A stretch of DNA of 64,000 nucleotides from Oligosphaera ethanolica (GCF_030814695.1 NZ_JAUSVL010000001.1:3074227-3138226); one strand, 5' to 3'. Shown: positions 17,730-27,334, counted from the first letter of the stretch. Numbers and translations are program-made. Notes: generated by a model not told the origin, from the sequence alone.

Positions 17730-19724
17730 TTATGCGACGGTGGCGTTTTCTGTGGGTTCTTGCTGTTTGTCGAGGAAGGCGATGCAGTCCTGGACGCGGA
17801 TCAGGGCGGTATTCTGGCCGGGGGCGCCGTCGCGTTTTTTGCTGATAATGTCGTAGATGAACGAGCTGAGGCGCTCGGAGACGACCTGGTAGCTAGTGAC
17901 CGTCGCCTGGCTTGGATCGAGTATCTTGTTACCTTGGGCGGTGAGGCTATCGTGGGTGGTGATTTCCTTGACCTGGATGGCCTTGGCGTAAGAGATGCCG
18001 TCTTGCCCTTTGCTACGTATGACGAGGTAGTCCTCGGGGCTGCAGACGAAGACCTGCAGGAGCGTGTCATCGCTGTTCCAGCCGCCTTTGAAAGGCTGGT
18101 TCTTTTTGCCGGGCAGCTTTTTGCCGATGTTGCTGACGGCATTGACGTTGCCGCTGGCGTAGCACTGCAACAGCTGGTACTTGCTCTTGCGGTGTTCCTG
18201 AGTGAGCTGCAGGGCGGCAACGGGCACCGGGTCGCTGACGATTTTGCCGAACTGTCGGTCGCCATCGGGAAGGAAGCTCAGGGTGCCCCAGTTTCTGGTA
18301 TCGCTCTTTGGCGGCTGAACGAGGGCAACGCTGCCCGTGAGTTCGGTAAGGCGGGGCGCATCAGGCAACGTCGCGGTGGCCGGTGCCGGCGCTTTGGCGG
18401 GCTGGGGGTGCAGCTGTTGCTGGTTGCGCATTTTCTGCAGGATGAAAGATGTGATGTCGCCGTTTATCAGCAGTCGGGTGCTGTTGCCGGCGCGGACGAA
18501 AAGACGGGTGCCGCCGTGAAAGATTGGCGTGCTGGCGGCTTTGACGACGACTTCGCAGAAGACCCGCTGGTTGGAGGAGTCAGCCGGATCATCGACTTTG
18601 TAAAAACGGACGGTCACCAGGGAATTGGCGAAGTCGCCGAGGACGGTGCTGATGGCGTTGCGGAGCTTCAGTTCATAGCCGTCGGTGCTGGTCTTGTACT
18701 GGCCATTGTATTGGTCGTTCCAGTCTTCATTCAGTTTCGGCAGGTCGCCTTCAATGCCGCAGACGTCGCCACTGTCAGTGACACCGATGAAGAGCGAGCC
18801 GCCTTGGGAGTTCATAAAACTGGCGATGGTCCGCATGATGGTTCCGCGAAGCTGCTTGTCAAAAATGGATTGGTGCCTGCTGGCGGCTGGGGGATTTTTG
18901 TCGCGGGGTGGGAAGACGATGGTGCTTTTGAATTCACGCCGTTCGTCTTCGCGGCCGAAGTCGGTACTTTCGGCCTGGCGGATTTTCTGGATGTCAGACA
19001 GGCGCGTGCCGGGGTACTGCAGGCAGAGCCAGCCTTCCGGGGTGATCTCGCCGATTTCCAGGCGGATGCTGTCCGTGTTGGGTGCCGCGTCGTCATTTTC
19101 CAGGTAGAAGCGGTGCCAGAAACCGCGTGTTTTGTCAACTAGCTGGAGGTACTGGCGATTATTTTCATCGGGCTTCACCTTGCGGATGGTGAAATCATAC
19201 TTTTGCCCGACTTTGAAATTGGCGCCGACGATGGCGGCGTGGCGGTTCTCGACGAGGGTCAGATAACTCTTTCTGATATCTTGGACGACGAGGGACAATT
19301 TGTCACCAAGCCTAAGTTCCGTGGCTGATTCGTGGTTGTAGTGTTCGATGCCGTTGGCGATGTCCTTCAGGGTGTATTTGCCCGTGCTGTCCTTGCCGAT
19401 GACGGCGAATTCGTAGGTGAAGCCAGGCACGTAGATCAGCGGCAGCAACCAGGCGCGGTCCTGGACTAGTTTCGGGAATTGCTCGTCCTGGTCGAGGCGA
19501 TTGGGTATGAGGTCTTTGACCAGGCAGCGGATCTTTTTGGGGAATCGTTCTGGCGGCATGGCGATTTGGCAGGGATAGGCCTTGACGCGAAAGGAGAAGT
19601 GGGGGAAGCCGGGCAGGGTGTTCTCGCCGTTGTATTTCAGATAGATGAAGACATTGCCATTGTCTTCTTCTTCTAGGCCGGCAGAGTCAAAATCGTAAAA
19701 CTGATTAATTGCGAAGGTGCCCAT
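17730..19724 (-). CDS. Schlafen/AlbA_2-domain protein with N-terminal OB/S1-like modules
   Basis: A soluble protein of 664 residues. The central AlbA_2 (Schlafen-type) nucleic-acid-binding domain spans ~262-430: E264-F-K266 in RREFKST, then ASFMNSQGGSLFIGVTDSG and LFVRAGNSTRLL. Residues ~90-240 hold two strand-rich modules reminiscent of OB/S1 folds (GDKLSLVVQDIRKSYLTLVE, VGQKYDFTIRKVKPDENN). The C-terminal ~200 residues are unassigned and follow an Ala/Pro/Gln linker. ATG 19724 has AAGGAA 5 nt upstream. It is the first gene of an operon with the PD-(D/E)XK-like protein. AlbA_2 proteins are frequent in antiviral and regulatory systems, which makes a nucleic-acid-sensing role plausible; there is no direct evidence. 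Confidence 0.78.
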   Translation of the reverse strand: MGTFAINQFYDFDSAGLEEEDNGNVFIYLKYNGENTLPGFPHFSFRVKAYPCQIAMPPERFPKKIRCLVKDLIPNRLDQDEQFPKLVQDRAWLLPLIYVPGFTYEFAVIGKDSTGKYTLKDIANGIEHYNHESATELRLGDKLSLVVQDIRKSYLTLVENRHAAIVGANFKVGQKYDFTIRKVKPDENNRQYLQLVDKTRGFWHRFYLENDDAAPNTDSIRLEIGEITPEGWLCLQYPGTRLSDIQKIRQAESTDFGREDERREFKSTIVFPPRDKNPPAASRHQSIFDKQLRGTIMRTIASFMNSQGGSLFIGVTDSGDVCGIEGDLPKLNEDWNDQYNGQYKTSTDGYELKLRNAISTVLGDFANSLVTVRFYKVDDPADSSNQRVFCEVVVKAASTPIFHGGTRLFVRAGNSTRLLINGDITSFILQKMRNQQQLHPQPAKAPAPATATLPDAPRLTELTGSVALVQPPKSDTRNWGTLSFLPDGDRQFGKIVSDPVPVAALQLTQEHRKSKYQLLQCYASGNVNAVSNIGKKLPGKKNQPFKGGWNSDDTLLQVFVCSPEDYLVIRSKGQDGISYAKAIQVKEITTHDSLTAQGNKILDPSQATVTSYQVVSERLSSFIYDIISKKRDGAPGQNTALIRVQDCIAFLDKQQEPTENATVA

Positions 19725-19843
19725 AGTCTTCCTTTCATCTCCCTTGCTCGTGACAATGCAGCGCCATGCGTGGCGAGCTGCGCCGGTACTGTAGCCACGT
19801 CAGCACAAAGCGCAAGGATGATGGGAACTGGGCGTGGACAATT

Positions 19844-20325
19844 GGTAATCGGTCAGTGAGTTCCATTGCGCCTTTGGCCCCAGTCAGCTTCGCCGACTGG
19901 GGCCAAAGGCGCCGAGGAACACGAACACAAATGGCGCGTTACCCAGGGCGACGCGCGCCTTCGGCGCAGCTTGCCCTGGGCTGGTATGTTTCGCGCTTTC
20001 AGCGCTGCTGCCGCTTCGCGGCCGGAGCTTCAGGCGCCTTTGCCTCCGCCTGGGGCTCCACGGCTGAATTATTTATCACTCCTATGAAACCCGCTGCCGC
20101 GAAGGTCGGCGGAAATCAAGGTCCAATGGCTGGGCGGCGACTGGCCGTGTGTTTCCGGCACATTATCCCCGGTGTTTTCCCCAACGAGGTGGTTACTCCC
20201 ATGAAACCCGCTGCCGTGAAGGTCAGCGGTAATCAAGGTCGAATGGCTGGGCGGCGACTGGCCGTGGGTTTCCGGCACATTGTCCCCGGTGTTTTCCCCA
20301 ACGAGGTGTATACTGACCGAGTACC
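19844..20325. repeat. Mosaic repeat island: boundary motif, family B, two 117-bp units, inverted boundary motif
   Basis: The island starts with GGTAATCGGTCAG at 19844 and ends with the inverted form ACTGACCGAGTAC at 20312. Between them is family B (19855-20030), built of hairpins such as GGCCCCAGTC...GACTGGGGCC and CCCAGGGCG...CCCTGGG. It recurs at 61129-61305. Two tandem 117-bp units follow (starting at 20078 and 20195). Open frames across it are repeat products. Bases 20326-20636 hold no gene that I can support. Confidence 0.82.
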
Positions 20326-20636
20326 TTTTCGCGTCGTCGGGCAGTCATTGATACGCCGTTATTGCCAGCGCCGCTCACCTACGCACAAGAGGGACATGAC
20401 TCAGGTGCAATATCGCTCGCCGCCGCGATAAAGCGGGCATCTGAGCGACGCGATCGGTTCACCAGAACTCACAACGATGAATACCCAAATCACACGAACA
20501 AGACAGCTCAAATCATACTGATCCACAATTTACTGTTATTCGGCGTTTTTTTTGCTTGTCAATGGGCGATTTTTTGACTATTTTTCCTGCGGTTCTTGAA
20601 ATCAGCCCCCCCACCGTAGGGGGCCCCCATCCTATG

Positions 20637-20828
20637 GTCGCGCGCGCGAAGCGGGCTGTGCTTAAGCCGTGGTCCACACGGTATCAATGACTCCTATGAA
20701 ACCCGCTGCCGCGAAGGTCAGCGGTAATCATGGTCGCGCGCGCGAAGCGGGCTGTGCTTAAGCCGTGGTCCACACGGTATCAATGACTCCTATGAAACCC
20801 GCTGCCGCGAAGGTCAGCGGTAATCATG
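20637..20828. repeat. Tandem 96-bp duplication leading into the 117-bp array
   Basis: ATGGTCGCGCGCGCGAAGCG occurs at 20634 and 20730. Each 96-bp copy includes a GCGGGCTGTGCTTAAGCC segment and the first ~45 bp of a 117-bp unit (ACTCCTATGAAACCCGCTGC). A truncated unit was therefore duplicated together with unrelated sequence. Confidence 0.85.
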
Positions 20829-21384
20829 GTCGAATGGCTGGGCGGCGGTTGGCCGTGGGTTTCCGGCAAATTGTCCCCGGTGAATTCCCAGCCGGGGTGG
20901 TTACTCCTATGAAACCCGCTGCCGCGAAGGTCAGCGGTAATCAAGGTCGAATGGTTGGGCGGCGGTTGGCCGTGGGTTTCCGGCAAATTGTCCCCGGTGA
21001 ATTCCCTGCCGGGGTGGTTACTCCTATGAAACCCGCTGCCGCGAAGGTCAGCGGTAATCAAGGTCGAATGGCTGGGCGGCGGTTGGCCGTGGGTTTTCGG
21101 CAAATTGTCCCCGGTGAATTCCCAGCCGGGGTGGTTACTCCTATGAAACCCGCTGCCGCGAAGGTCAGCGGTAATCAAGGTCGAATGGTTGGGCGGCGGT
21201 TGGCCGTGGGTTTCCGGCAAATTGTCCCCGGTGAATTCCCTGCCGGGGTGGTTACTCCTATGAAACCCGCTGCCGCGAAGGTCAGCGGTAATCAAGGTCG
21301 AATGGCTGGGCGGCGGTTGGCCGTGGGTTTTCGGCAAATTGTCCCCGGTGAATTCCCTGCCGGGGTGGTTACTGACCGATTGCC
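20786..21384. repeat. Array of five tandem 117-bp units ending in the inverted boundary motif
   Basis: Units start at 20786, 20903, 21020, 21137 and 21254 with ACTCCTATGAAACCCGC and are nearly identical. 117 is 39 codons and the unit has no stop in one frame on each strand, so the array reads as a long open frame both ways (unit PMKPAAAKVSGNQGR... on plus). Three variable positions alternate between neighbouring units. Inverted copies lie at 27352-27580 and two diverged copies at 20078-20311. The array ends at 21368-21384 with ACTGACCGATTGCCC. Confidence 0.9.
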
Positions 21385-21438
21385 CAGCGGCGTACTGGGG
21401 GCTAGACGCGCAGGAGGCCCAGCGAGACTGCATGTGTT

Positions 21439-22158
21439 TCAGCAGCCACGCAGCGCGGCGAGCACTTTCTGCAGGTCAGCGAGTAGATCGGGTGTGGGCG
21501 GCTGGAGGTGATTGGCGGCGTAGTCCAGGCCGAGTTTGTCCCATTTGCTGCGTCCCATCTCGTGGTATGGCAGCAGTTCCATGCGCTCGATGTTGAGGCC
21601 GGCGACCAACGCGGCTAGGTCGCGCATGGCCTCCGGGCTGTCATTAAGGCCTTTGGCGACGACTTGGCGGACCCACACGGGGCGCTGACTCGCGCGGAAA
21701 TCCGCAATGAGCTGCAATAGTGTCGAAAAGGCGTCGCGGCCGGTGACGGCCTGCCACAACTCGGCGTTGGCGGCTTTGATGTCAAGGATGACGATGTCCG
21801 CCAGGTCGGTGGCCTGCCGGCAGACGTCGTTCCAGACGCCGCCACCGGTGTCGATGGCGCTGTGCACGCCGAGGCGTTGGCATTCGCGCAGGATTTCCAG
21901 GCAGAACGCCGCCTGCAGCAGTGGTTCGCCGCCGGAGAGGGTGACGCCGCCACGGCGGCCGAAGTAGGGCATGAAGCGCCGGATGCGCTGGCTGATGTCT
22001 GCGACGCTGGTCGGCTGCCCGGCGGCGGTTTCCCAAGTGTCGGGGTTATGGCAGTAGCAGCAGCGTAGCGGGCAGCCCTGCAGGAAGATGACCAGGCGCA
22101 GCCCGGGGCCGTCCAGGGCGCCGAGGGTCTCGTAGGAATGGACGTGGCCGCTTGTCAT
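21439..22158 (-). CDS. pflA: Pyruvate formate-lyase activating enzyme (radical SAM)
   Basis: A cytoplasmic radical-SAM enzyme of 239 residues that installs the glycyl radical on pyruvate formate-lyase. C29-x3-C33-x2-C36 in GCPLRCCYCHNP binds the 4Fe-4S cluster. TLSGGEPLLQ is the SAM-interacting GGE motif, and DIKAANAE and VRQVVAKGLNDS are family landmarks. The length matches the usual ~245 residues. ATG 22158 is chosen because the MTSGHVHSYETLGALDGPG beginning aligns with the family; upstream frame extensions overlap proA. It lies 41 nt after proA in an operon pflB-proA-pflA. Confidence 0.95.
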   Translation of the reverse strand: MTSGHVHSYETLGALDGPGLRLVIFLQGCPLRCCYCHNPDTWETAAGQPTSVADISQRIRRFMPYFGRRGGVTLSGGEPLLQAAFCLEILRECQRLGVHSAIDTGGGVWNDVCRQATDLADIVILDIKAANAELWQAVTGRDAFSTLLQLIADFRASQRPVWVRQVVAKGLNDSPEAMRDLAALVAGLNIERMELLPYHEMGRSKWDKLGLDYAANHLQPPTPDLLADLQKVLAALRGC

Positions 22159-22199
22159 CAAGGATGCCTTTCGGAGGACTGGTTGGCGGGCTTTTTGCT

Positions 22200-23459
22200 T
22201 TAATATCGCAGTTGGCCGTTGCCGCGGACCTGCCATTTGTAGGTGGTAAGTTCGCGAGGGCCGACGGGGCCTCGCGCGTGCAAGCGGCCGGTGCTGATGC
22301 CGACGACGGCGCCCATGCCGTAGTCGCCACCGCCGGAGAGCCGCGTGGAGGCGTTGACCAGCACAGACGCCGAGTCCACCCGCTCCAGGAAGAGCTTGGC
22401 TGCCTGCAAATCTCTGGTGACGATGCCGTCCGTATGACCCGACCCGTGGCGGTTGATGTGGGCGATGGCAGCGTCCAGGCCGTCGACGACCCGGATGGCG
22501 AGGATGGCATCGAGGTACTCCGTATCCCAATCGGCGGGCACTGCCGGCTTGAGTTCGGGCAGAATGCGCCGGCAACGAGCGCAGCCGCGCAGTTCGACGC
22601 CTTTGTCCTGTAGGGCCCGGGCGATTGCGGGCAGTAGGGTTTTGGCGCCGGCGCGGTCGATCAGCAGTGTTTCGAGGGCATTACAGACTTCGACGCGCTG
22701 GCATTTCGAGTTGACGGTCAGGGCTACGGCCATGGCCGGGTCGGCGTCGGCGGCGAGATAAAGATGACAGATGCCGTCGTAATGCTTGATGACTGGTATG
22801 CGGCTTTGGCTACTGACTGCACGAATGAGCTCTTTGCCACCGCGCGGGATGATGACGTCGACGTAGCGATCCAGGCGCAGAAGCTCACGCACGGCCTGGC
22901 GATCGGGACAGGACGGCATCTGCACGGCATTGGCCGGCAGGCCCTGTGCGGCGATGGCGTCCTGCATCAGTGACACCAGCAGCGCGTTGCTCCGCCAGGC
23001 TTCGGAACCGCCGCGAAGGATGACCGCGTTGCCGCTTTTCAAGGCCACTGCCGCCGCGTCCGTGGTCACATTGGGCCGCGCTTCGTAGATGATGCCGATG
23101 ACCCCCAGGGGCACGGACACTCGGCTGACTTCCAAACCCGACGGCTCGGTATGCCCTTCCAGGACAATGCCCAGTGGGTCCGGCAAGCGCGCCGCCTCAC
23201 GTAGGCGATCGACCATGTAGGCGAAGATTTTCTCCGTGATTTGCAGGCGCTTGAGGAATGCCTGGTCGGCGTGCGCCGCAGCGGCCGCGCGGAGGTCGTC
23301 CTCATTCGCCGCCATGACGGCGTCATGCGCCGCCGCCAGATTCGCGGCCATGCCCTCGATCGCCGCCTGGCGGACGGTCGCCGCCGCGGCGCCGAGCTCG
23401 CGTGACGCGGCGCGCGCATTGCGGCCAATCTCCATCATCTGCTGTTTGATGCTTGCCAT
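22200..23459 (-). CDS. proA: Gamma-glutamyl phosphate reductase (glutamate-5-semialdehyde dehydrogenase)
   Basis: A cytoplasmic NADPH-dependent enzyme that reduces gamma-glutamyl phosphate to glutamate-5-semialdehyde in proline synthesis. The 419-residue length is typical. The catalytic cysteine is C259 in KCQRVEVCNALETLL. Family signatures include VPLGVIGIIYEARPNVT, ILRGGSEA, DVIIPRGGKELI and the C-terminal HARGPVGPRELTTYKW. It sits between pflB (30 nt upstream) and pflA (41 nt downstream), an unusual place for a proline gene; no proB is visible. Either proline synthesis is co-expressed with fermentation, or this aldehyde-dehydrogenase-fold enzyme has another electrophilic substrate. The signatures favour genuine ProA. 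Confidence 0.95.
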   Translation of the reverse strand: MASIKQQMMEIGRNARAASRELGAAAATVRQAAIEGMAANLAAAHDAVMAANEDDLRAAAAAHADQAFLKRLQITEKIFAYMVDRLREAARLPDPLGIVLEGHTEPSGLEVSRVSVPLGVIGIIYEARPNVTTDAAAVALKSGNAVILRGGSEAWRSNALLVSLMQDAIAAQGLPANAVQMPSCPDRQAVRELLRLDRYVDVIIPRGGKELIRAVSSQSRIPVIKHYDGICHLYLAADADPAMAVALTVNSKCQRVEVCNALETLLIDRAGAKTLLPAIARALQDKGVELRGCARCRRILPELKPAVPADWDTEYLDAILAIRVVDGLDAAIAHINRHGSGHTDGIVTRDLQAAKLFLERVDSASVLVNASTRLSGGGDYGMGAVVGISTGRLHARGPVGPRELTTYKWQVRGNGQLRY

Positions 23460-23489
23460 ACGCTGCGCTCCGTGGTGCTGTGGCTAACG

Positions 23490-25712
23490 TTACAGCTGCT
23501 TGTGGTAGGTGCGGCTGATGACCTCTTCTTGCTGTTTGCGGCTCAGCGCGGAAAAATTGACGGCGTAGCCGGAAACGCGGATGGTCAGGTTGGGGTATTT
23601 CTCCGGGTTGTCCATGGCGTCGATGAGCTTCTCGCGATTGAGCACATTGACATTGAGATGGTGTGCTTTTTGCGAGAAATAGCCGTTGAGGAGGGCGACC
23701 AAGTTGTCCTGCTGATCTTTGAGCTCACGCCCGAGGGTCTCCGGCACGATGCTGAAGGTATTGGAGATGCCGTCACGGCAAGAGTCGTAACAGAGCTTGG
23801 CGGTGGAGTTCAGCGAGGCTAGCGCGCCGCATTTGTCCCGCCGGTGCATGGGATTGGCGCCGGGCGCGAAAGGCTCGCCTTTTTTGCGGCCGTCGGGCGT
23901 GCTGCCGGTTTTTTTGCCATACACCACATTGGAGGTGATGGTGAGGATGGATAGCGTGTGCTCGGCGCCGCGGTAGGTCGGCGTCTTGCGCAGTTCGCCG
24001 ATCAGCTCGTCGCAGAGCTCGCGAGCGATGCTGTCGGCGCGGTCGTCGTCATTGCCGTAGGCGGGGAAATCGCCCTCGGTCTTGAAGTCCGTGACCAAGC
24101 CGCGTTCGTCCTTGATGGGCGTCACTCGCGCGTACTTGATGGCGCTGAAGGAATCCGTCGTGACCGACAAGCCCGCGGCGCCGAAAGACATGAAGCGCTC
24201 GACCTGTGTGTCGTGCAGCGCCATCTGGATTTTCTCGTAAGCGTACTTGTCGTGCATGAAATGGATGACATTCATGGTGTTGACGTAGAGGCGCGACAGC
24301 CACTCGAGGTAGCGTTGGTAGCGCCGGCGGACGTCGTCGAAGTCCAGCACGCCGTCGCCGATGACCTCGCCGACCGGGCCGATCTGCTCGCCGCTGACTT
24401 CGTCGCGCCCGCCATTCAAGGCCATCAGCATGACTTTCGCCAGGTTGCAGCGCGCGCCGAAGAACTGCATCTGCTTGCCGACTTTGGCGGCGGAAACGCA
24501 GCAGGCGATGGCGTAGTCGTCGCCAAAACGCTCGCGCATGAGATCGTCATTTTCGTACTGCAGCGAGTCGGTCTCAATGGACAGCTTGGCGCAGAAGTCC
24601 TTGAAGGGCGCCGGGAGTTTCTCGGCCCACAGCACGGTCAAATTCGGTTCGGGAGCGGCGCCGAGGGTGCGCAGGGTGTTGAGAAAACGGTACGAGCTCT
24701 TGGTCACCAACGTGCGGCCATCAATGCCCATGCCGCCGATGGCTTCCGTGATCCACATGGGGTCGCCAGCAAACAGCTCGTTGTAGTCCGGTGTGCGCAG
24801 CTGCCGCGCCATGCGCAGCTTCAGCACAAAGTCGTCGATGATTTCCTGCGCGCCGCTTTCATCCAGCTCGCCGGCGGCGATATCGCGCTCGAAGTAGATA
24901 TCAAGGAAGCTGCTGACGCGCCCGAGCGACATCGCGGCGCCATTCTGCTCCTTGATCGCCGCCAGGTAGGCGAAGTACAGCCACTGCGTGGCTTCGCGGG
25001 CGGTGCGGGCCGGGTCGGCGATGTCGTAGCCGTAGGCGGCGGCCATCTCCTTGAGCTTGCCTAGGAAATTGATGTGCCGGTACACTTCCTCGCTGAGGCG
25101 GATGGTCTCTTCGTCCATATTGCCCTGGCCGAGGGCGAGTTTGTCGGCCTCTTTTTGTTTGATGAGCGCATCGACGCCGTAGAGCGGCACGCGGCGGTAG
25201 TCGCCGATGATGCGGCCGCGGCCGTAGGCGTCGGGCAGGCCGGTGATGACGCCACTGCGGCGAACCGCGCGCATTTCGGGCGTGTAGACGCGGAAGACGC
25301 CGTCGTTGTGGGTCGTGCGATACTGGAAATGTTCCAGGACCTTCGGTGACAGCTCAAAGCCGTAGCCTTCGCAGGCCTGCTCGGCCATGCGGATGCCGCC
25401 GAAGGGATTGACGCCGCGCTTCAAGGGCCGGTTGGTCTGCAAGCCGACAATCAGCTCCTGATCTTTGTCCAAATATCCCGGCGAATAATTGAGTAGCGAC
25501 GACACGGTCGTGGTGTCGATGTCAATGACGCCACCGAGCTCCTGCTCCAGCCGCTTGAGCCGTTCGTACTTGGCGTTTAGCGCAGTCGTGCGCGCTGTCG
25601 GCCCGGCCAGAAACGCGTCGTCGCCGTCGTAGGGGCGGACGTTGCTTTGGATGAAATCACGGACGTCGATAGTCTGCTGCCAGTTGCCGGGGGTGAACTC
25701 TGCCTTGCTCAT
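23490..25712 (-). CDS. pflB: Pyruvate formate-lyase (formate C-acetyltransferase)
   Basis: A glycyl-radical enzyme of 740 residues that converts pyruvate and CoA to acetyl-CoA and formate under anoxic conditions. Catalytic C404-C405 lie in [20 protein letters not shown], and the radical glycine is G715 in [13 protein letters not shown] near the C-terminus. The length and motifs match true PFL rather than glycerol or choline lyases. AGGAGG lies about 9 nt before the ATG. It is the first gene of pflB-proA-pflA and is preceded in the leader by a terminator-like hairpin, which may mean attenuation. The enzyme is oxygen-sensitive and implies anaerobic growth. Confidence 0.97.
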   Translation of the reverse strand: MSKAEFTPGNWQQTIDVRDFIQSNVRPYDGDDAFLAGPTARTTALNAKYERLKRLEQELGGVIDIDTTTVSSLLNYSPGYLDKDQELIVGLQTNRPLKRGVNPFGGIRMAEQACEGYGFELSPKVLEHFQYRTTHNDGVFRVYTPEMRAVRRSGVITGLPDAYGRGRIIGDYRRVPLYGVDALIKQKEADKLALGQGNMDEETIRLSEEVYRHINFLGKLKEMAAAYGYDIADPARTAREATQWLYFAYLAAIKEQNGAAMSLGRVSSFLDIYFERDIAAGELDESGAQEIIDDFVLKLRMARQLRTPDYNELFAGDPMWITEAIGGMGIDGRTLVTKSSYRFLNTLRTLGAAPEPNLTVLWAEKLPAPFKDFCAKLSIETDSLQYENDDLMRERFGDDYAIACCVSAAKVGKQMQFFGARCNLAKVMLMALNGGRDEVSGEQIGPVGEVIGDGVLDFDDVRRRYQRYLEWLSRLYVNTMNVIHFMHDKYAYEKIQMALHDTQVERFMSFGAAGLSVTTDSFSAIKYARVTPIKDERGLVTDFKTEGDFPAYGNDDDRADSIARELCDELIGELRKTPTYRGAEHTLSILTITSNVVYGKKTGSTPDGRKKGEPFAPGANPMHRRDKCGALASLNSTAKLCYDSCRDGISNTFSIVPETLGRELKDQQDNLVALLNGYFSQKAHHLNVNVLNREKLIDAMDNPEKYPNLTIRVSGYAVNFSALSRKQQEEVISRTYHKQL

Positions 25713-25776
25713 GATCAGGGCCTCCTTTGCTGCCGCCGCTGGCTTGCGCCACCGGCTTTGCCTTGCCGCCCCGGCA

Positions 25777-25817
25777 TAAAAAAACGCCTGGGCGAAATGT
25801 CACTTTCAGCCCAGGCG
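25777..25817 (-). terminator. Terminator-like hairpin in the pflB leader
   Basis: Read on the minus strand, stem CGCCTGGGC / GCCCAGGCG, extended inward by a four-pair GAAA/TTTC stem, is followed by seven U. It ends 65 nt before the pflB start and points the same way as pflB. The nearest upstream minus-strand gene ends at 26148 beyond the oppositely oriented tRNA. It may terminate that transcript or attenuate pflB. Confidence 0.7.
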
Positions 25818-26019
25818 GTCGGCATTGCTCGGATTGTCTTTCCCTTGTGGTTCGTCCACATTTCCGCCAGTCAAGACAACACCATAAGATAATGCCGGGA
25901 CCCGGCAGAGCAAATGCCCCAGGTCGCGGCGGTGGCGGAAAGAGACCAAATCACCGCGCGGCGGTTGCGGCGCTGGCACCGAGGGTTTACATTACGCCCT
26001 CGCGATTTTTCCGCGTTGC

Positions 26020-26096
26020 GGGCGATTAGCTCAGTTGGTTAGAGCGTCACGTTTACACCGTGAGTGTCGGGGGTTCGAGTCCCTCATCGCCCACCA
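26020..26096 (+). tRNA. tRNA-Val (anticodon TAC)
   Basis: A full 77-nt cloverleaf: acceptor GGGCGAT/ATCGCCC, D arm GCTCAGTTGGTTAGAGC, anticodon stem TCACG/CGTGA with loop TTTACAC (anticodon TAC, reading GUA/GUG and, if modified, other valine codons), variable GTGTC, T arm GGGGG-TTCGAGT-CCCTC (one G-T pair) and an encoded CCA end. A short C5/G5 hairpin preceded by TTTT follows at 26101-26117 and may aid termination. Confidence 0.97.
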
Positions 26097-26147
26097 TTTT
26101 CCCCCACCTGACGGGGGGCTTTGCCCGCGCCATCTCTCTCGCCTTGT

Positions 26148-27233
26148 TCAGCGCGGGCCGGTCACGCCGGCCAAGCTGGGTATCATGGATGCCGTATCCG
26201 TTTTGGCGTTCTTGTCTGGCATTGGGGGCAGCACGGCGTAAATCTGCTTCATAGCCTCGAAGACCTCCGTGAAAGTCTGTGGGCGTTCTTCGGGATTCTG
26301 GCGGATCATTTTCTCCATGAGCAGGGCCAGGTCCGGGAAAATTCCCTCCAGCTTGGCGGCGCTGCTCACGCGGAGTTTTGACACGTGGCGTTTGGCTAGC
26401 GACTGCAGTTCGTCGGCGTCGTAGTAAGTCCGGCCGGTAAGGGCATGAAACATCACCATGCCCAAGCTGTAGAGTTCGCTGTACGCATCTTCGCTGTTGC
26501 CGAGGAGGCGTTCTGGCGGCAGGTAATAGGGCGAACCCGAGATAAATTCATCCGTCGGGTTGAAAGCTTGCTCCCGGGAGATGCAGAGCCCGAAGTCAAG
26601 CAACACGGCGTAGCCATTGGGATTGAGGATGATATTTTCGGGCTTGAGGTCGCGGAACAGAAAACCCCGCGCGTAGATGTGCTGCTCTGCCGCCAAGATA
26701 TGCAGAGCCATGGGCACGACCTCCTGTACCGGTAGCTGGTTCAGGCGCTCAATCCTCTTGTCAAGACGCTCGCCGCTGATGTAGTCCATTACGGTGAAGT
26801 ACTCGTCGTCGGCAAAACCGCTGTCTAGGCAGCTGGCAATGAACTCGTTTTCCCGGAAATTGGCACTGACAGCTGCCTCGTTCAGCAACGCATGGATGTT
26901 CGGCGGGTTGCTGCGTTCTTGCCGCGACAGCACTTTCACCGCCAGCAAATGCTCAGGAAAATTCAGCGACACGGCCTTGTACACGCTGCCCATGCCGCCA
27001 CCGCCAGCGGGTTCGTACAGGAAGTAGTCGGCGATCTTCTTGGGGGCAAAAAAGGGCGTGTCGCAATGCGGGCAGTTCTGGAGCTGCAAGGGCCGCATCT
27101 CACTGATGGATAGCTTCTTCTTGCAGGAGGAACAGGGCAGCTGCCCTTTGTCCCAGCAGCGGTTGAGATATTTGGCCGACGGCATGCCGCTCTGGTCGGT
27201 CTTACTCTTGCTGAATAATGCGCCTATGCCCAT
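26148..27233 (-). CDS. Hanks-type Ser/Thr protein kinase with N-terminal zinc ribbon
   Basis: A 361-residue cytoplasmic kinase. A zinc ribbon (C34-x2-C37 ... C54-x2-C57) precedes the kinase domain (~70-345). The glycine loop is GGGGMGSVYK, the ATP lysine is K100 in LLAVKVL, the alpha-C glutamate is probably E119, and the catalytic loop is FRDLKPEN with D195 (Phe where His is common). DFG is D213 in LLDFGLC and the P+1 region is SPYYLPPERLLG. No transmembrane or PASTA region is present. GGGAGGAA lies about 9 nt before the ATG. PVC bacteria carry many such kinases, usually of unknown target. The neighbouring genes give no clue to its substrate. Confidence 0.92.
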   Translation of the reverse strand: MGIGALFSKSKTDQSGMPSAKYLNRCWDKGQLPCSSCKKKLSISEMRPLQLQNCPHCDTPFFAPKKIADYFLYEPAGGGGMGSVYKAVSLNFPEHLLAVKVLSRQERSNPPNIHALLNEAAVSANFRENEFIASCLDSGFADDEYFTVMDYISGERLDKRIERLNQLPVQEVVPMALHILAAEQHIYARGFLFRDLKPENIILNPNGYAVLLDFGLCISREQAFNPTDEFISGSPYYLPPERLLGNSEDAYSELYSLGMVMFHALTGRTYYDADELQSLAKRHVSKLRVSSAAKLEGIFPDLALLMEKMIRQNPEERPQTFTEVFEAMKQIYAVLPPMPDKNAKTDTASMIPSLAGVTGPR

Positions 27234-27334
27234 GTCGAGATTCCTCCCAAACTAGTTGCGGGAAACAGATATGTGTCAAACATATACGACAACAAGGCAA
27301 CCGCAAGCCCAACACGGTTGTTTGCGGCGGCAAT

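Noticed and set aside
17556..19142. 528-residue plus-strand frame
   Set aside because: It is antisense to the AlbA_2 gene, with biased composition and no motif.
20765..21511. 248-residue open frame with a 39-residue repeated unit
   Set aside because: It is a translation of the 117-bp repeats; the opposite strand is open as well, there is no ribosome site, and the same units occur in non-coding islands.
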